This document shows, in pieces, positions 8,560 through 17,140 of a stretch of 64,000 bases of DNA. Source of the stretch: Hymenobacter cyanobacteriorum (GTDB taxonomy: Bacteria > Bacteroidota > Bacteroidia > Cytophagales > Hymenobacteraceae); NCBI RefSeq assembly GCF_022631375.1, contig NZ_JALBGC010000002.1:930001-994000 (forward strand), given 5' to 3'. Below the pieces are notes generated by a model. That model was not told the DNA's origin and searched no databases. It was given only the letters and a program-made list of their open reading frames with translations. The position numbers and the translations under genes were made by a program. The first letter of the stretch is position 1; the number at the start of each line of letters is the position of its first letter.

Positions 8560-10764
8560 ATGTTAAAAGGTTTTTTACCCAACATACTAACGGCGGTGCT
8601 TGCCCTGTTTTCGGTAGCGGCAGGCGCCCAGACTGCGCCAGCGCAACGCACCGGCGACTGGTGTGGCACGACGGCCGCCCAGGACGCGTATTTTGCCCAG
8701 CACCCCGGGGCCCGCGAGGCCCAAAAAGCGCTGTTTGAACGCCTGGAGGTGCTGGAACAGGCCCAGGCCCGCACCGGCGGCAACGCGGCGCGCACGCCCG
8801 ACATCACCATTCCGGTGGTGGTGCACGTGATTCATTCGGGCGGAACTGATAATATCAGCGACCGCCAGATTAACAGCGCCATCGACCAACTGAACACCGA
8901 TTATCAAAAGATGAACGGTGACACCATCAACACGCTGCCGGCGTTTCAGCCCATTGCGGCCTACCTGGGCTTCCGCTTCAAGCTGGCTAAAAAAGACCCG
9001 AACGGCGACTGCACCACGGGCATTACCCGGCATTTTGCGCCCTCCCTCGTGAACGACAACCAGACCGGTGCCGTGCAAGCCGTTTCGGTTTGGGACCCGG
9101 CCCGTTACCTGAACATCTGGGTGGTGGGCAGCATTGGGGTGCCCGTGGGCGGCGGCATTGTGCTGGGCTATTCGTATCTGCCGCCCAACGCGCCTTCGGG
9201 CCGCGACGGCTTTGTGGTGCGCAACGACTACTTTGGCAACCAGGGCACCAGCAGCCCCAACCGGGCCCTGACCCGCACGGCCACGCACGAAATAGGCCAC
9301 TACTTCGGGCTGTTGCATCCGTGGGGCTCTACTAACAGCCCCGGCAGTGGCGTGTGCACGGGCACCGATAACGTGGCCGATACGCCCACCACGGATGGCA
9401 CTTTTAACTGCGACCTGGCCTACGCGCCGTGCGGCGTGCTGGCCAACGTGCAGAACTTCATGGACTACGCGGCTTGCCCGACGATGTTTACCAACGGCCA
9501 GAAAACGCGCATGCGCAGCATTCTGTCGCTGTATCGCGCCAACCTGACGACGGCCGCCAACCTGGTTTCGACCGGTACCGACGACAGCTACCAGGCCCCC
9601 GACTGTGCGCCCATTGCCCGCTTTGCCGTGGCCCCCGGCACCAGCACCAACGTGTGCGTGAATTCGACCGTGACGCTGCGCGACTATTCCTACAACTACT
9701 CGGCGGGCGGCGGGCCGCTCACCTACACGTGGTCGATGCCCGGCGGCAACCCGTCGTCGGCAACCGGCGCATCGGTGACGGTGACCTACCCGGCGGCCGG
9801 GTTCTACACCGTAACGGAAACGGTGAGCAACAGCGCCGGCAGCAATTCGGTGACGCAGACCAACTACATTCAGGTGGAAGGCCCGGGCGGCGGCGAAACG
9901 GCCCCGCTGGTCCAGTCGTTCGAAAACGCCGCTTTCCCGAACCTCTACCCAGCGCCGACGCTGCGCAACTACCAAACGTTTGGCACCACCAGCGCCGGCA
10001 CGGTTTCGAACGCCTACGCCTGGACGCGCCAGACGGCCAGCGCCCCTACCGTGGCCGCCGATGGCATGGCTTTCCTCGTGGTGGGCAACCGCTCGTATCC
10101 GGCCAGCCTGATTACCACGCTCATTACGCCCAACATCAGCCTTTCGGGCCAGCCCAGCACGGCGGTGGTGCGCTTTGCCCGCTCCTACGCGCTGCGCTAC
10201 ACCACTTCCACCGACCAACTGCGCGTTTCGTTCAGCACCGATTGCGGCCAGACCTGGTCGTCGCCCGCCCTGTTCGATGCGCTGGCCCTGAGCACGAAGG
10301 GCGCGACTCCGATTGATGCATTCTCGCCGACAGCTGCCGCCGACTGGCAGGATTTGAGCGTGGCCATTCCGGCAACCTTCCAGGGCAGCGGCACTTTCAA
10401 AATCCGTTTCCAGATGGTGAACGGCACCCAGCCCGGCAACAACTTTTACTTCGATAACCTGCGCGTGTCCATCGGGCTGCCCACCAAGGCCGAAGCCCTG
10501 GCCAGCCGCGGCATCAGCCTGTTTCCGAACCCGCTCACCAACGAAACCGCCCTGCACCTGAACTTGGCGGCTCCTGCCGAAGTGCAGGTGCGCCTGACCG
10601 ATGTGGTGGGCCGCGAGGTGCTGCGCCTGCCGGCCAAAACCTTTGCGGCCGGCCAGCAAACGCTTTCGCTCCAGCCTGCCGCCCACGCCCTGCGCGCCGG
10701 GGTGTACGTGGTGCGCATCACGCTCAACGGCGAAACGTTCAGCAGCAAGCTCAGCGTGGAATAA
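8560..10764 (+). CDS. PAPP-A/cytophagalysin-type zinc metalloprotease, T9SS-exported
   Basis: A 734-residue secreted metalloprotease of the M43 type. A signal peptide ends near SVAAGAQ. The zinc-binding motif HExxHxxxxxH is complete (His243, Glu244, His247, His253: THEIGHYFGLLH), and cysteines around the site suit the family's disulfides. A PKD-like domain follows (about residues 350-445, with PLTYTWSMPGG and GFYTVTETVSN). Next comes a jelly-roll-like region with NNFYFDNLRV, and last a T9SS sorting domain (SLFPNPLTN, ending FSSKLSVE). It should act outside the cell. It stands alone between a promoter and a strong terminator, so it is probably monocistronic. Confidence 0.92.
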   Translation: MLKGFLPNILTAVLALFSVAAGAQTAPAQRTGDWCGTTAAQDAYFAQHPGAREAQKALFERLEVLEQAQARTGGNAARTPDITIPVVVHVIHSGGTDNISDRQINSAIDQLNTDYQKMNGDTINTLPAFQPIAAYLGFRFKLAKKDPNGDCTTGITRHFAPSLVNDNQTGAVQAVSVWDPARYLNIWVVGSIGVPVGGGIVLGYSYLPPNAPSGRDGFVVRNDYFGNQGTSSPNRALTRTATHEIGHYFGLLHPWGSTNSPGSGVCTGTDNVADTPTTDGTFNCDLAYAPCGVLANVQNFMDYAACPTMFTNGQKTRMRSILSLYRANLTTAANLVSTGTDDSYQAPDCAPIARFAVAPGTSTNVCVNSTVTLRDYSYNYSAGGGPLTYTWSMPGGNPSSATGASVTVTYPAAGFYTVTETVSNSAGSNSVTQTNYIQVEGPGGGETAPLVQSFENAAFPNLYPAPTLRNYQTFGTTSAGTVSNAYAWTRQTASAPTVAADGMAFLVVGNRSYPASLITTLITPNISLSGQPSTAVVRFARSYALRYTTSTDQLRVSFSTDCGQTWSSPALFDALALSTKGATPIDAFSPTAAADWQDLSVAIPATFQGSGTFKIRFQMVNGTQPGNNFYFDNLRVSIGLPTKAEALASRGISLFPNPLTNETALHLNLAAPAEVQVRLTDVVGREVLRLPAKTFAAGQQTLSLQPAAHALRAGVYVVRITLNGETFSSKLSVE

Positions 10765-10786
10765 GCGCGAGTGGCTGCCCGATGCA

Positions 10787-10821
10787 AGCCCCGTTCCGCT
10801 CCGGAACGGGGCTTTCTTTTT
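10787..10821 (+). terminator. Intrinsic terminator of the PAPP-A-like gene
   Basis: A perfect 12-bp stem AGCCCCGTTCCG / CGGAACGGGGCT (10787-10798 and 10802-10813) with a 3-nt loop, followed by TTCTTTTT. It lies 23 bp after the stop codon. Confidence 0.88.
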
Positions 10822-10841
10822 CCGGCGCTGCTGGCGTGGCG

Positions 10842-10849
10842 TACCTTTG
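10842..10849 (+). promoter_or_regulatory. Promoter -7 element of the thioesterase gene
   Basis: TACCTTTG, an exact consensus match, between the terminator of the previous gene and the ATG at 10893. It fixes the start choice, because the frame is open to 10782. Confidence 0.65.
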
Positions 10850-10892
10850 CGCGGCTGGCCGGCCAGGCCGGCCTTCCCTTAGCTCACCTCTC

Positions 10893-11408
10893 ATGCGCAA
10901 GCAAAAACCCGTTTCCGACTCGTTCGTCATCATGACCGAGCTGGTGCTCCCCAACGACACCAATACCCTGAATAACCTGATGGGCGGCCGCATGATGCAC
11001 CTGATGGACATCGCCGCCGCCATTTCGGCTCAGAAACACTCCAACCGCATTGTGGTCACGGCCTCGGTCGATAACGTGTCGTTCCGCGACAGCATCAAGC
11101 TCGGCAACGTGGTCACGCTGCAGGCGCAGGTTACGCGGGCCTTCAGCTCGAGCATGGAAGTGCACATCGACGTGTGGGCCGAGGATATTCCGAGCGGCAC
11201 CAAGATGAAAACCAACGAGGCCTTTTTCACTTTCGTGGCCGTCGACCAGTCGGGCCGGCCCATCGATGTGCCCGAAGCGGTGCCCGAAAGCCAGGTCGAA
11301 ATTGCGCTTTACGATGGGGCATTGCGCCGCCGCCAGCTGCGCTTGGTGCTGGCCGGCCGCATGCAGCCCGACGAAGCCCAGGAGCTGAAAGCGCTGTTTG
11401 CGATTTAA
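10893..11408 (+). CDS. Acyl-CoA thioesterase, hotdog fold
   Basis: 171 residues. It resembles the cytosolic acyl-CoA thioesterase (YciA/ACOT) family, which hydrolyses acyl-CoA to free acid and CoA. The signature region is at residues 13-45: TELVLPND, then NNLMGGRMMHLMD, a helix with the conserved Asn/Gly and Asp positions. The hotdog strand VVTASVDNVSFRDSI follows, then KTNEAFFTFVAVD. The start at 10893 lies 43 bp after a TACCTTTG element. The last ~35 residues form a charged helix. Which acyl chain it prefers cannot be read from the sequence. Confidence 0.88.
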   Translation: MRKQKPVSDSFVIMTELVLPNDTNTLNNLMGGRMMHLMDIAAAISAQKHSNRIVVTASVDNVSFRDSIKLGNVVTLQAQVTRAFSSSMEVHIDVWAEDIPSGTKMKTNEAFFTFVAVDQSGRPIDVPEAVPESQVEIALYDGALRRRQLRLVLAGRMQPDEAQELKALFAI

Positions 11409-11467
11409 GTTAAAGGGGCCGCACGGAACGGCATTCTATTTATTACTCACCGATTTTTGCTCTGGCC

Positions 11468-12226
11468 ATGTCGACCGAAAAGCTGGCGTTCCTGCAAAAT
11501 TTCTATACCGACGTCACGCTCTACGTGCCTGCCGAGGCAGGGACGCCCGCGCCTGGGCCGGCAGCTGCCGACGCTCCGGCTGTTGCGCCCGCTGTGACCG
11601 CGCCTGACGCGCCCGTGGCTGCGGCCAAGCCTACTCCTCCGCCCGCCCCTGCTCCCGAGCCGCGGGTGAGCAGCATGCCCAGCACTGGCTTCAGCAAGCC
11701 CTCGGCGGGGCTGGAGCGACTTACCAGCAGCATCCTGTCGCCGCCGGTTGCGGCCCCGGTGCCAGCGGCTTCTCCCGCGCCCGCGCCACCGGCCGCTACG
11801 CCGGGCGTGCCCCCGGCGACGCTCACGCCGTTTGCCACGCTGGGCAGCAACGCGGCGGGCGTGCTGCTGCTGTGCCGGCTGCCGCGCGAGCAATTTGTGA
11901 AGCTGCACCGCAACGTGTTCCTGAACAAAATGCTGCAGGCCCTGGGCCTGGTGATGGAAGACGTGCTGCTGGTGAACGTGGAAAGCGAGTTGCCCGTGGC
12001 GCTGGCCAGCCTGCGCCAGCAGCTCGATGCCACGCACATCATCGCCTTCGGCAAAAACCTGCTCGACGTCACCATTCGCAACACCCAGATTTACGAGCCG
12101 GTGCTCTTCCCCAGCCTCAACCTCTCCTATCTGGCCTCGGCCACCATCGAGCTGGTAGAATACGACGTGAGCCTGAAAAAGCGCCTCTGGCCGGGCCTGC
12201 AGGCCATGTTCCTGAATCGACAGTAA
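11468..12226 (+). CDS. Hypothetical protein with Ala/Pro-rich linker
   Basis: 252 residues. A short N-terminal segment (MSTEKLAFLQNFY) is followed by about 100 residues rich in Ala and Pro that are probably disordered. A compact C-terminal domain of ~120 residues begins near LLLCRLPREQF. It contains HIIAFGKNLLDV and ends in a KKRLWPGLQAMF helix. There is no signal peptide. The C-terminal end faintly recalls DNA polymerase III psi subunits, but this is a weak visual likeness only. It follows the thioesterase by 59 bp on the same strand and may share its transcript. Confidence 0.6.
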   Translation: MSTEKLAFLQNFYTDVTLYVPAEAGTPAPGPAAADAPAVAPAVTAPDAPVAAAKPTPPPAPAPEPRVSSMPSTGFSKPSAGLERLTSSILSPPVAAPVPAASPAPAPPAATPGVPPATLTPFATLGSNAAGVLLLCRLPREQFVKLHRNVFLNKMLQALGLVMEDVLLVNVESELPVALASLRQQLDATHIIAFGKNLLDVTIRNTQIYEPVLFPSLNLSYLASATIELVEYDVSLKKRLWPGLQAMFLNRQ

Positions 12227-12243
12227 TTCAGTTGACGCCATTT

Positions 12244-12340
12244 AAAAAGCTGTCATCCTGAGCGAAGTGAAGGACCTTTTCATGTTGGAGATTCCTGACG
12301 TGATAAGGTCCTTCGCTTTGCTCAGGATGACAGCTTTTTT
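12244..12340. repeat. Palindromic intergenic repeat, subfamily A
   Basis: Outer arms AAAAAGCTGTCATCCTGAGC (12244-12263) and its reverse complement (12320-12339) flank an imperfect centre containing GAAGGACCTT and AAGGTCCTTCGC. It lies between convergent genes, and the T-tract after the right arm could make it a terminator on both strands. It is the same family as the copies at 31.9 and 42.8 kb. Confidence 0.85.
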
Positions 12341-12355
12341 TAACAATCGGGCCGC

Positions 12356-13480
12356 TTACTTCAGCACCTCGGCCAGCTTGGCGGCCAACGCCTCGCCGCG
12401 CAGGTTTTTGGCAATGATGCGGCCCTGCGGGTCAATCAGAAACGACTGCGGAATGGCTTTGATGCCGTAGGCCGCCCCGGCTACGCTGTTCCAGCTGGCC
12501 AGGTCCGACACGTGGTTCCAGGTGAGGCCGTCCGACTCAATGGCTTTCACCCATTTGCCCTTGTCCTGGTCGAGCGACACCGAATAGATGGTGAAGCCCT
12601 TGTCCTTGAACTTGTTGTAGGCCCGCACCACGTTGGGGTTTTCCTGGCGGCAGGGGCCGCACCAGCTGGCCCAGAAATCGAGCAGCACGTACTTGCCGCG
12701 CAGGCTGCTTAGCGCCAGGGTTTTGCCTTCGGGCGTGGGCAGGTTAATTTCCGGGGCCATTGCGCCCTGCGCCGTCACGCGCATGGGTTCGAGGCGGGCG
12801 GTGAGCTCCTTGGTGAAGGGCGACTCGGGGTTGGCCTTGCGCTGCACGGCGGCCACCGAGTCGGCAAACTGAAACTCGTCGTCGGGGTTCAGGAACGCGC
12901 CCACGGCGAAGCCGCTGACCACCGACGTGGCGTTTTTGCGAATCAGACCCTTTAGCCGGGCATTGTTGCGGCCCTGAATGGCGAAGTATTCCTTCTCAAT
13001 GGCCTTCATCTCGTCGGTTTTACCAGCCTGGCCGGCGGCGTTGTAGCGCTTGCCGAGGTCTTCGAGCTGGGTTTTGCTGCCGTCCATCACCTGCGTGAGC
13101 TGGCGCAGCACTTCGGCATCCTTGCTGCCCTTCACGGCGTAAGTGGCGGGCAGGCTTTTGGCGTCGCCGGTTACCTGCACGTGGGTTTTGTTGTCGAGGA
13201 ATAACAGCACCTGGTTGCCCTCGTCCACCTTCAGCTGGTAGATGCCGGGGGCCAGGGCGGTGCCTTTCAACGTGAACTTGCCGCTGGCATCGGTTTTGGT
13301 CTGGGTTTTCTCGACGAACTGGTTGCCGGTGAGCTCGCCCAGGTGCAGCACGGTGCCGGCGGGGGCGTTTTTCAGTTGGCCGGCCACTTCGTAGCCATCG
13401 GCGGCGGCGGCGTTCTGGCAGGCTCCGGCGAGGCCGAGCACGGCGGCAGCCACAAGGGTCAATTTCATGGGGTGGTTCAT
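12356..13480 (-). CDS. TlpA-like thiol-disulfide oxidoreductase lipoprotein
   Basis: 374 residues, anchored in the periplasm or envelope through a lipobox (GLAGAC). The N-terminal ~100 residues match the Bacteroidota DUF4369 domain (YEVAGQLKNAPAGTVLHLG). A helical middle follows, then an AhpC/TSA-thioredoxin domain with the redox motif CGPC near residue 273 (DFWASWCGPCRQ) and a late cis-Pro region (IKAIPQSFLID). Such proteins reduce or isomerise disulfides in exported proteins. The start at 13480 is an ATG; another ATG four codons later is possible. It shares its 3' intergenic space with the palindromic repeat. Confidence 0.9.
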   Translation of the reverse strand: MNHPMKLTLVAAAVLGLAGACQNAAAADGYEVAGQLKNAPAGTVLHLGELTGNQFVEKTQTKTDASGKFTLKGTALAPGIYQLKVDEGNQVLLFLDNKTHVQVTGDAKSLPATYAVKGSKDAEVLRQLTQVMDGSKTQLEDLGKRYNAAGQAGKTDEMKAIEKEYFAIQGRNNARLKGLIRKNATSVVSGFAVGAFLNPDDEFQFADSVAAVQRKANPESPFTKELTARLEPMRVTAQGAMAPEINLPTPEGKTLALSSLRGKYVLLDFWASWCGPCRQENPNVVRAYNKFKDKGFTIYSVSLDQDKGKWVKAIESDGLTWNHVSDLASWNSVAGAAYGIKAIPQSFLIDPQGRIIAKNLRGEALAAKLAEVLK

Positions 13481-13560
13481 GGGAGAAAAATGGGCGGCCT
13501 GGCGGCCGGATGCGAAGAACGCCGAATGGCGGCTGAAAAGTTTGCCCGCAAGGCCGGCCT

Positions 13561-15015
13561 CTATCCGTCGAGGCCGGCGCGCAGCAGCTGGTTGGCCAGC
13601 TTGGGGTCGGCCTTGCCGCCGGTCAGCTTCATGAGCTCGCCCATGAACATGCCCGTGAGCGACTTTTTGCCGGCGCGGTACTCGGCTACTTTGGCTGGGT
13701 TGGCGTCGAGCACCTGCTGCACCAGGCCGGCCAGCTCGCCGTTGTCGGCTTGCGTGAGCAGGCCCAGGCTTTCGGCCGCGCCGGTAGCGTTGGCGGTGGG
13801 GTGCTCCAGCAAATGCGGGAACAGCTGCTTGCTGGCCACCGAGTAGTTCAGTTTGCCGGCGTCAATCAGCTCGATGATGCCCGCCAGCTGAGCGGCGTCG
13901 AGCGGGAAGTCGCTCATGGTGAGGGCGCGCTCGTTCAGGTACGACTTCACAGGGCCCATCACCCAGTTGGCGGCAGCTTTGGCGTTGGGCGTGAGGCGGG
14001 CCAGGTCGTCGAAAAACAGCGCCACTTCCTTCTGGTCAATCAGCACCGAGGCGTCGTAGTCGTTGAGGCCCAGCTCGCCCACGAAGCGGGCGTAGAGCTG
14101 CTGCGGCAACGCCGGCAGCTCGGCCGCCACGCGGTGCAGCCATTCGTCCGAAATCACCAGCGGCGGCAGGTCGGGCTCGGGGAAGTATCGGTAGTCGTTG
14201 AGGGTTTCCTTGCTGCGCTGGCCGTTGGTGGTGCCGCTGGCGGCGTCGAAGCCGCGGGTTTCGCTGTCCACTTCGCCGCCGGCCTCCAAAATGTTAATCT
14301 GGCGCTCCACTTCGTAGGCAATGGCGCGCTGCACGTTGCGGAAGGAGTTCATGTTCTTCACTTCCACCTTCATGCCGAACTGCTTGGCGTCCTTCAGCAT
14401 TACCGAGATGTTGGCGTCGCAGCGCAGCGAACCTTCCTCCATGTTGCCGTCGCAGATGCCGAGATATTCCACCAGCTTCTTGATTTCGGCCAGGTACGCG
14501 TAAGCCTCGTCGCCGGTCCGAATGTCGGGCTCGCTCACAATTTCGATGAGCGGCACCCCGGCGCGGTTCAGGTCCACGAGGGTTTCGGTTTCGCCGGCCA
14601 AGTGCATGCTCTTGCCCGCATCTTCCTCCATGTGAATGCGGGTGATGCCCACGCGCTTGGTGGCATCGCCCACGCGCACGTCGAGGTGGCCGTCGTAGCA
14701 AATCGGGGTTTTGTCCTGGGTAATCTGGTAGCCCTTGGGCAGGTCGGGGTAGAAGTAGTTTTTGCGGGCAAACAGGTTGTCGCGCCGAATCTGGCAGTTG
14801 GTGGCCAGGCCCATTTTCATGGCAAACTCCACGGCCGTGCGGTTCACTTTGGGCAGGGTACCGGGGTGGCCGAGGGTGATGACCGACAGGTTGGTATTGG
14901 GGGCCACGCCGTACTCGTTCTCGTCGGCCGAGTACATTTTGCTGTGCGTGAGCAACTGGGCGTGAACTTCCAGGCCGATAACGGGCTGGTATTTGGCAAG
15001 GGTGGCTTCGTCCAT
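13561..15015 (-). CDS. gatB: Asp/Glu-tRNA amidotransferase subunit B
   Basis: 484 residues, the tRNA-binding and kinase subunit of GatCAB. This enzyme converts Glu-tRNA(Gln) and Asp-tRNA(Asn) to the amidated forms. The N-terminus PVIGLEVHAQLLTHSK and the motif DLNRAGVPLIEIVSEPD are diagnostic. The cradle domain has the family CDANIS motif. The C-terminal YqeY-like tail (about 340-484) is complete. gatA and gatC are not nearby, which is common in this phylum. A TACCTTTA element precedes it. Confidence 0.97.
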   Translation of the reverse strand: MDEATLAKYQPVIGLEVHAQLLTHSKMYSADENEYGVAPNTNLSVITLGHPGTLPKVNRTAVEFAMKMGLATNCQIRRDNLFARKNYFYPDLPKGYQITQDKTPICYDGHLDVRVGDATKRVGITRIHMEEDAGKSMHLAGETETLVDLNRAGVPLIEIVSEPDIRTGDEAYAYLAEIKKLVEYLGICDGNMEEGSLRCDANISVMLKDAKQFGMKVEVKNMNSFRNVQRAIAYEVERQINILEAGGEVDSETRGFDAASGTTNGQRSKETLNDYRYFPEPDLPPLVISDEWLHRVAAELPALPQQLYARFVGELGLNDYDASVLIDQKEVALFFDDLARLTPNAKAAANWVMGPVKSYLNERALTMSDFPLDAAQLAGIIELIDAGKLNYSVASKQLFPHLLEHPTANATGAAESLGLLTQADNGELAGLVQQVLDANPAKVAEYRAGKKSLTGMFMGELMKLTGGKADPKLANQLLRAGLDG

Positions 15016-15052
15016 TTTCGTGTAAAAGCGGGGTACTGGGGCTTTCTGCCCC

Positions 15053-15060
15053 TAAAGGTA
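15053..15060 (-). promoter_or_regulatory. Probable promoter -7 element of gatB
   Basis: TACCTTTA on the minus strand, one mismatch from TAnnTTTG, about 40 bp before the gatB ATG. Confidence 0.45.
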
Positions 15061-15121
15061 ACGGGTACGGCGAAGCTGCGCCTATTTCAGGGCTCGAACT
15101 GATGCCCACCGCCGCGCTTGC

Positions 15122-16003
15122 CTACCAATTCAGCGGGTTTGGGCTGGCCACGTACCGGCCCGGCCGCTGCGGCGGCGATTCCAGGGTGTAGTAGACTGGC
15201 ACAATGAGGCGGCTCTTCACCACTTCCCCGTCGCGGCGGGCAGGCACAAACGTCCGTTTCAGCTTGCCGGCGGCCCGCAGTGCGGCATTGTTCAGGAAAG
15301 GCGTGGCCGAGGCCACCACGCGGGCGCCGGTTACGTTGCCGCTCTCGGCCACCAGCAGCTCCACTTCCACCACCCGCTTCCAGCCCTGGGGCTGCCCTTG
15401 CTGGTTCAGCGTCGGCATGCCAAGCGTGAGGCGGACACTTTCGCGGCGCATGGCCCTGGTTTCCTGAGGATTCAGGCGCACGGCGCGCCGCAACTCCTTT
15501 ATCAGCTCCTGGCCACCGCCCGGGTAAAGCGGGAGTTGCTCGTAGGCAAAAAAGGGCAACGGCAAGCCCTCGGGGCTGTAGCACGTGCCCATGCCGCCAT
15601 GGCCGTTCACGTACCGCTCGCGCCGTTTCAGCACGCCGCTGGGGTAGTAGGTGAGCAAATCGCCGTGGCGCACGCCGTTCACAAAATCTTCCTTGCTGCA
15701 CATGCGCCCATCTTCGTACCAGGTGGTGAGGGAGCCGTAACGCAAGCCCCGGGCCAGGTTGGCGTACGGGATGTATTGCTTCAACTTGCCCGAGGGGTAA
15801 TACACCCGCACCACTGCGCTCCCCAGGCTGTCGCGGTACGATGTTACGACGCGGAAACTAGTCGAATCCGGAACCGCGACGGGCTGAAAATCAGGCGACA
15901 GGTAAGTAGTTGCCGGAGGTGGCACGCCCGGCCGGAGCACCTGGGCCAGTCCGGCCGCGGGCAGCATCAGCCAAAGTCCGGCGTAGAGGAGCAACGTTTT
16001 CAC
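15122..16003 (-). CDS. TonB-C-terminal protein with MORN-like repeats
   Basis: About 293 residues if started at the GTG at 16003, which opens a typical signal peptide (KTLLLYAGLWLMLPAAGLAQ). An upstream GTG at 16027 is also in frame. Residues 60-140 hold MORN-type repeats of the YwqK kind (VRVYYPSGKLKQY, LLTYYPSGVLKRR). The last ~110 residues are an energy-transducer TonB-like domain (VEVELLVAESGNVTGARV). It is one of four related genes between gatB and alaS. Function unknown; a periplasmic envelope role is likely. Confidence 0.72.
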   Translation of the reverse strand: MKTLLLYAGLWLMLPAAGLAQVLRPGVPPPATTYLSPDFQPVAVPDSTSFRVVTSYRDSLGSAVVRVYYPSGKLKQYIPYANLARGLRYGSLTTWYEDGRMCSKEDFVNGVRHGDLLTYYPSGVLKRRERYVNGHGGMGTCYSPEGLPLPFFAYEQLPLYPGGGQELIKELRRAVRLNPQETRAMRRESVRLTLGMPTLNQQGQPQGWKRVVEVELLVAESGNVTGARVVASATPFLNNAALRAAGKLKRTFVPARRDGEVVKSRLIVPVYYTLESPPQRPGRYVASPNPLNW

Positions 16004-16083
16004 GGAGGGCAAAAAAAAGGGAAACACTGAATTGCTTCGGTGCTTCCCCTAAAATTACGAACTAGTCGGGACTGGTTGCGGCC

Positions 16084-17010
16084 TTACTTCAGCGGCTTGT
16101 GCAGCTGCTGCATGGCCATCATCTGCTCCAGGTTTTTGCTCATGCCTTCGTTCGAGCCGTCGAGGAAGATGACGTTGCCCTGCCCCTGCTCGGCAAAGTG
16201 CTTGATGGCCTCGGTCCACATCGAGAAGTACACCAGCGATGGGTCGAGGTGGTTGTCCGTCACCTGCTGCACGGCCAGGGCCAGGCCCTTGGTTACTTCC
16301 TCGCGGAACAGCGCCACGCCCTGGCCGCGGAGCTGGGCCGCGATTTTTTCGGCTTCGGCCGCAATTTTAATGGCGTTGCCCTCGGCCTCGGCGGCCTTGG
16401 TTTTGGTGATGAGCAGGGCCTGGCCTTCGTTTTCGGCGGCCGCTTTCAGGTTATTCGAGGCTACTACTTTAGCCATCGAGCGCATGATTTCCTCGTCGAA
16501 GGCAATGTCGTTGAGCTGCAAATCAATGAGGTGGTAGCCCCAGCTTTCGAGCGTGGCATCGAGCTGGTCCTTCACGTGCAGCACGATTTCGCCGCGCAAA
16601 CTCAGCACCGCCGCCTGGCGCTGGGTAGCCACGAAAGCCCGGATGCTGCCTTCCACGGTGCGCACCAGTGCCTGCATCAGGCTAGCCTCGTTCACGAACT
16701 TGAAGGCCACGTTCTTGATGGCTTCTTCGCTCTGGTCGAAGGCGGCGTACACCAGCATGGCCTTGAAGTTGACGTTGGCCTGGTCGATGGTAATAGCCTG
16801 GAAATTAAGCTCCAGCGAGCGGTTCTGAATGGAAATCCGCTTGTAAATCGTTTCGATGAACGGCAGCTTGAAATTGAGCCCCGGCAGCAGAATGCGGCGG
16901 TACTTGCCGAAAGCCGTGACGACGGCCACCGTGCCCTGCGGCACAATCACGAAGCACAGAAACAGGGCCAGCGCCAGCAGCATCAGCGCTATCAGAAAGA
17001 AGGTGGGCAT
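16084..17010 (-). CDS. SPFH/prohibitin-family membrane protein
   Basis: 308 residues. One N-terminal transmembrane helix (about 3-24) leads straight into a Band 7/SPFH domain (IVPQGTVAVVTAFGKYRRIL, then LPGLNFKLPF). A long Ala/Glu-rich coiled coil follows at about 190-245 (ENEGQALLITKTKAAEAEG). Family members form oligomeric rings or microdomains at the membrane and often scaffold proteases. Here no protease or NfeD partner is adjacent. Length and domain order are normal for the stomatin-like group. Confidence 0.88.
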   Translation of the reverse strand: MPTFFLIALMLLALALFLCFVIVPQGTVAVVTAFGKYRRILLPGLNFKLPFIETIYKRISIQNRSLELNFQAITIDQANVNFKAMLVYAAFDQSEEAIKNVAFKFVNEASLMQALVRTVEGSIRAFVATQRQAAVLSLRGEIVLHVKDQLDATLESWGYHLIDLQLNDIAFDEEIMRSMAKVVASNNLKAAAENEGQALLITKTKAAEAEGNAIKIAAEAEKIAAQLRGQGVALFREEVTKGLALAVQQVTDNHLDPSLVYFSMWTEAIKHFAEQGQGNVIFLDGSNEGMSKNLEQMMAMQQLHKPLK

Positions 17011-17140
17011 GAGTGAAAGCAGGAAAAAGATGAATGAGAGCCGAAATGTCGGTTAAAAAAGCTCCGCAATGCGCAAGCAAGGGGCGGCTTTGGGCCATGT
17101 ATCGCAGGCCCGCAGCCGGTATTACACCTTAGGCCGCAAA

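Noticed and set aside
8587-10686. A 699-codon open frame antisense to the PAPP-A-like protease gene
   Set aside because: It is the shadow of a GC-rich gene in another frame. It is rich in Gly, Arg and His without any motif, and the plus-strand gene has a full catalytic site.
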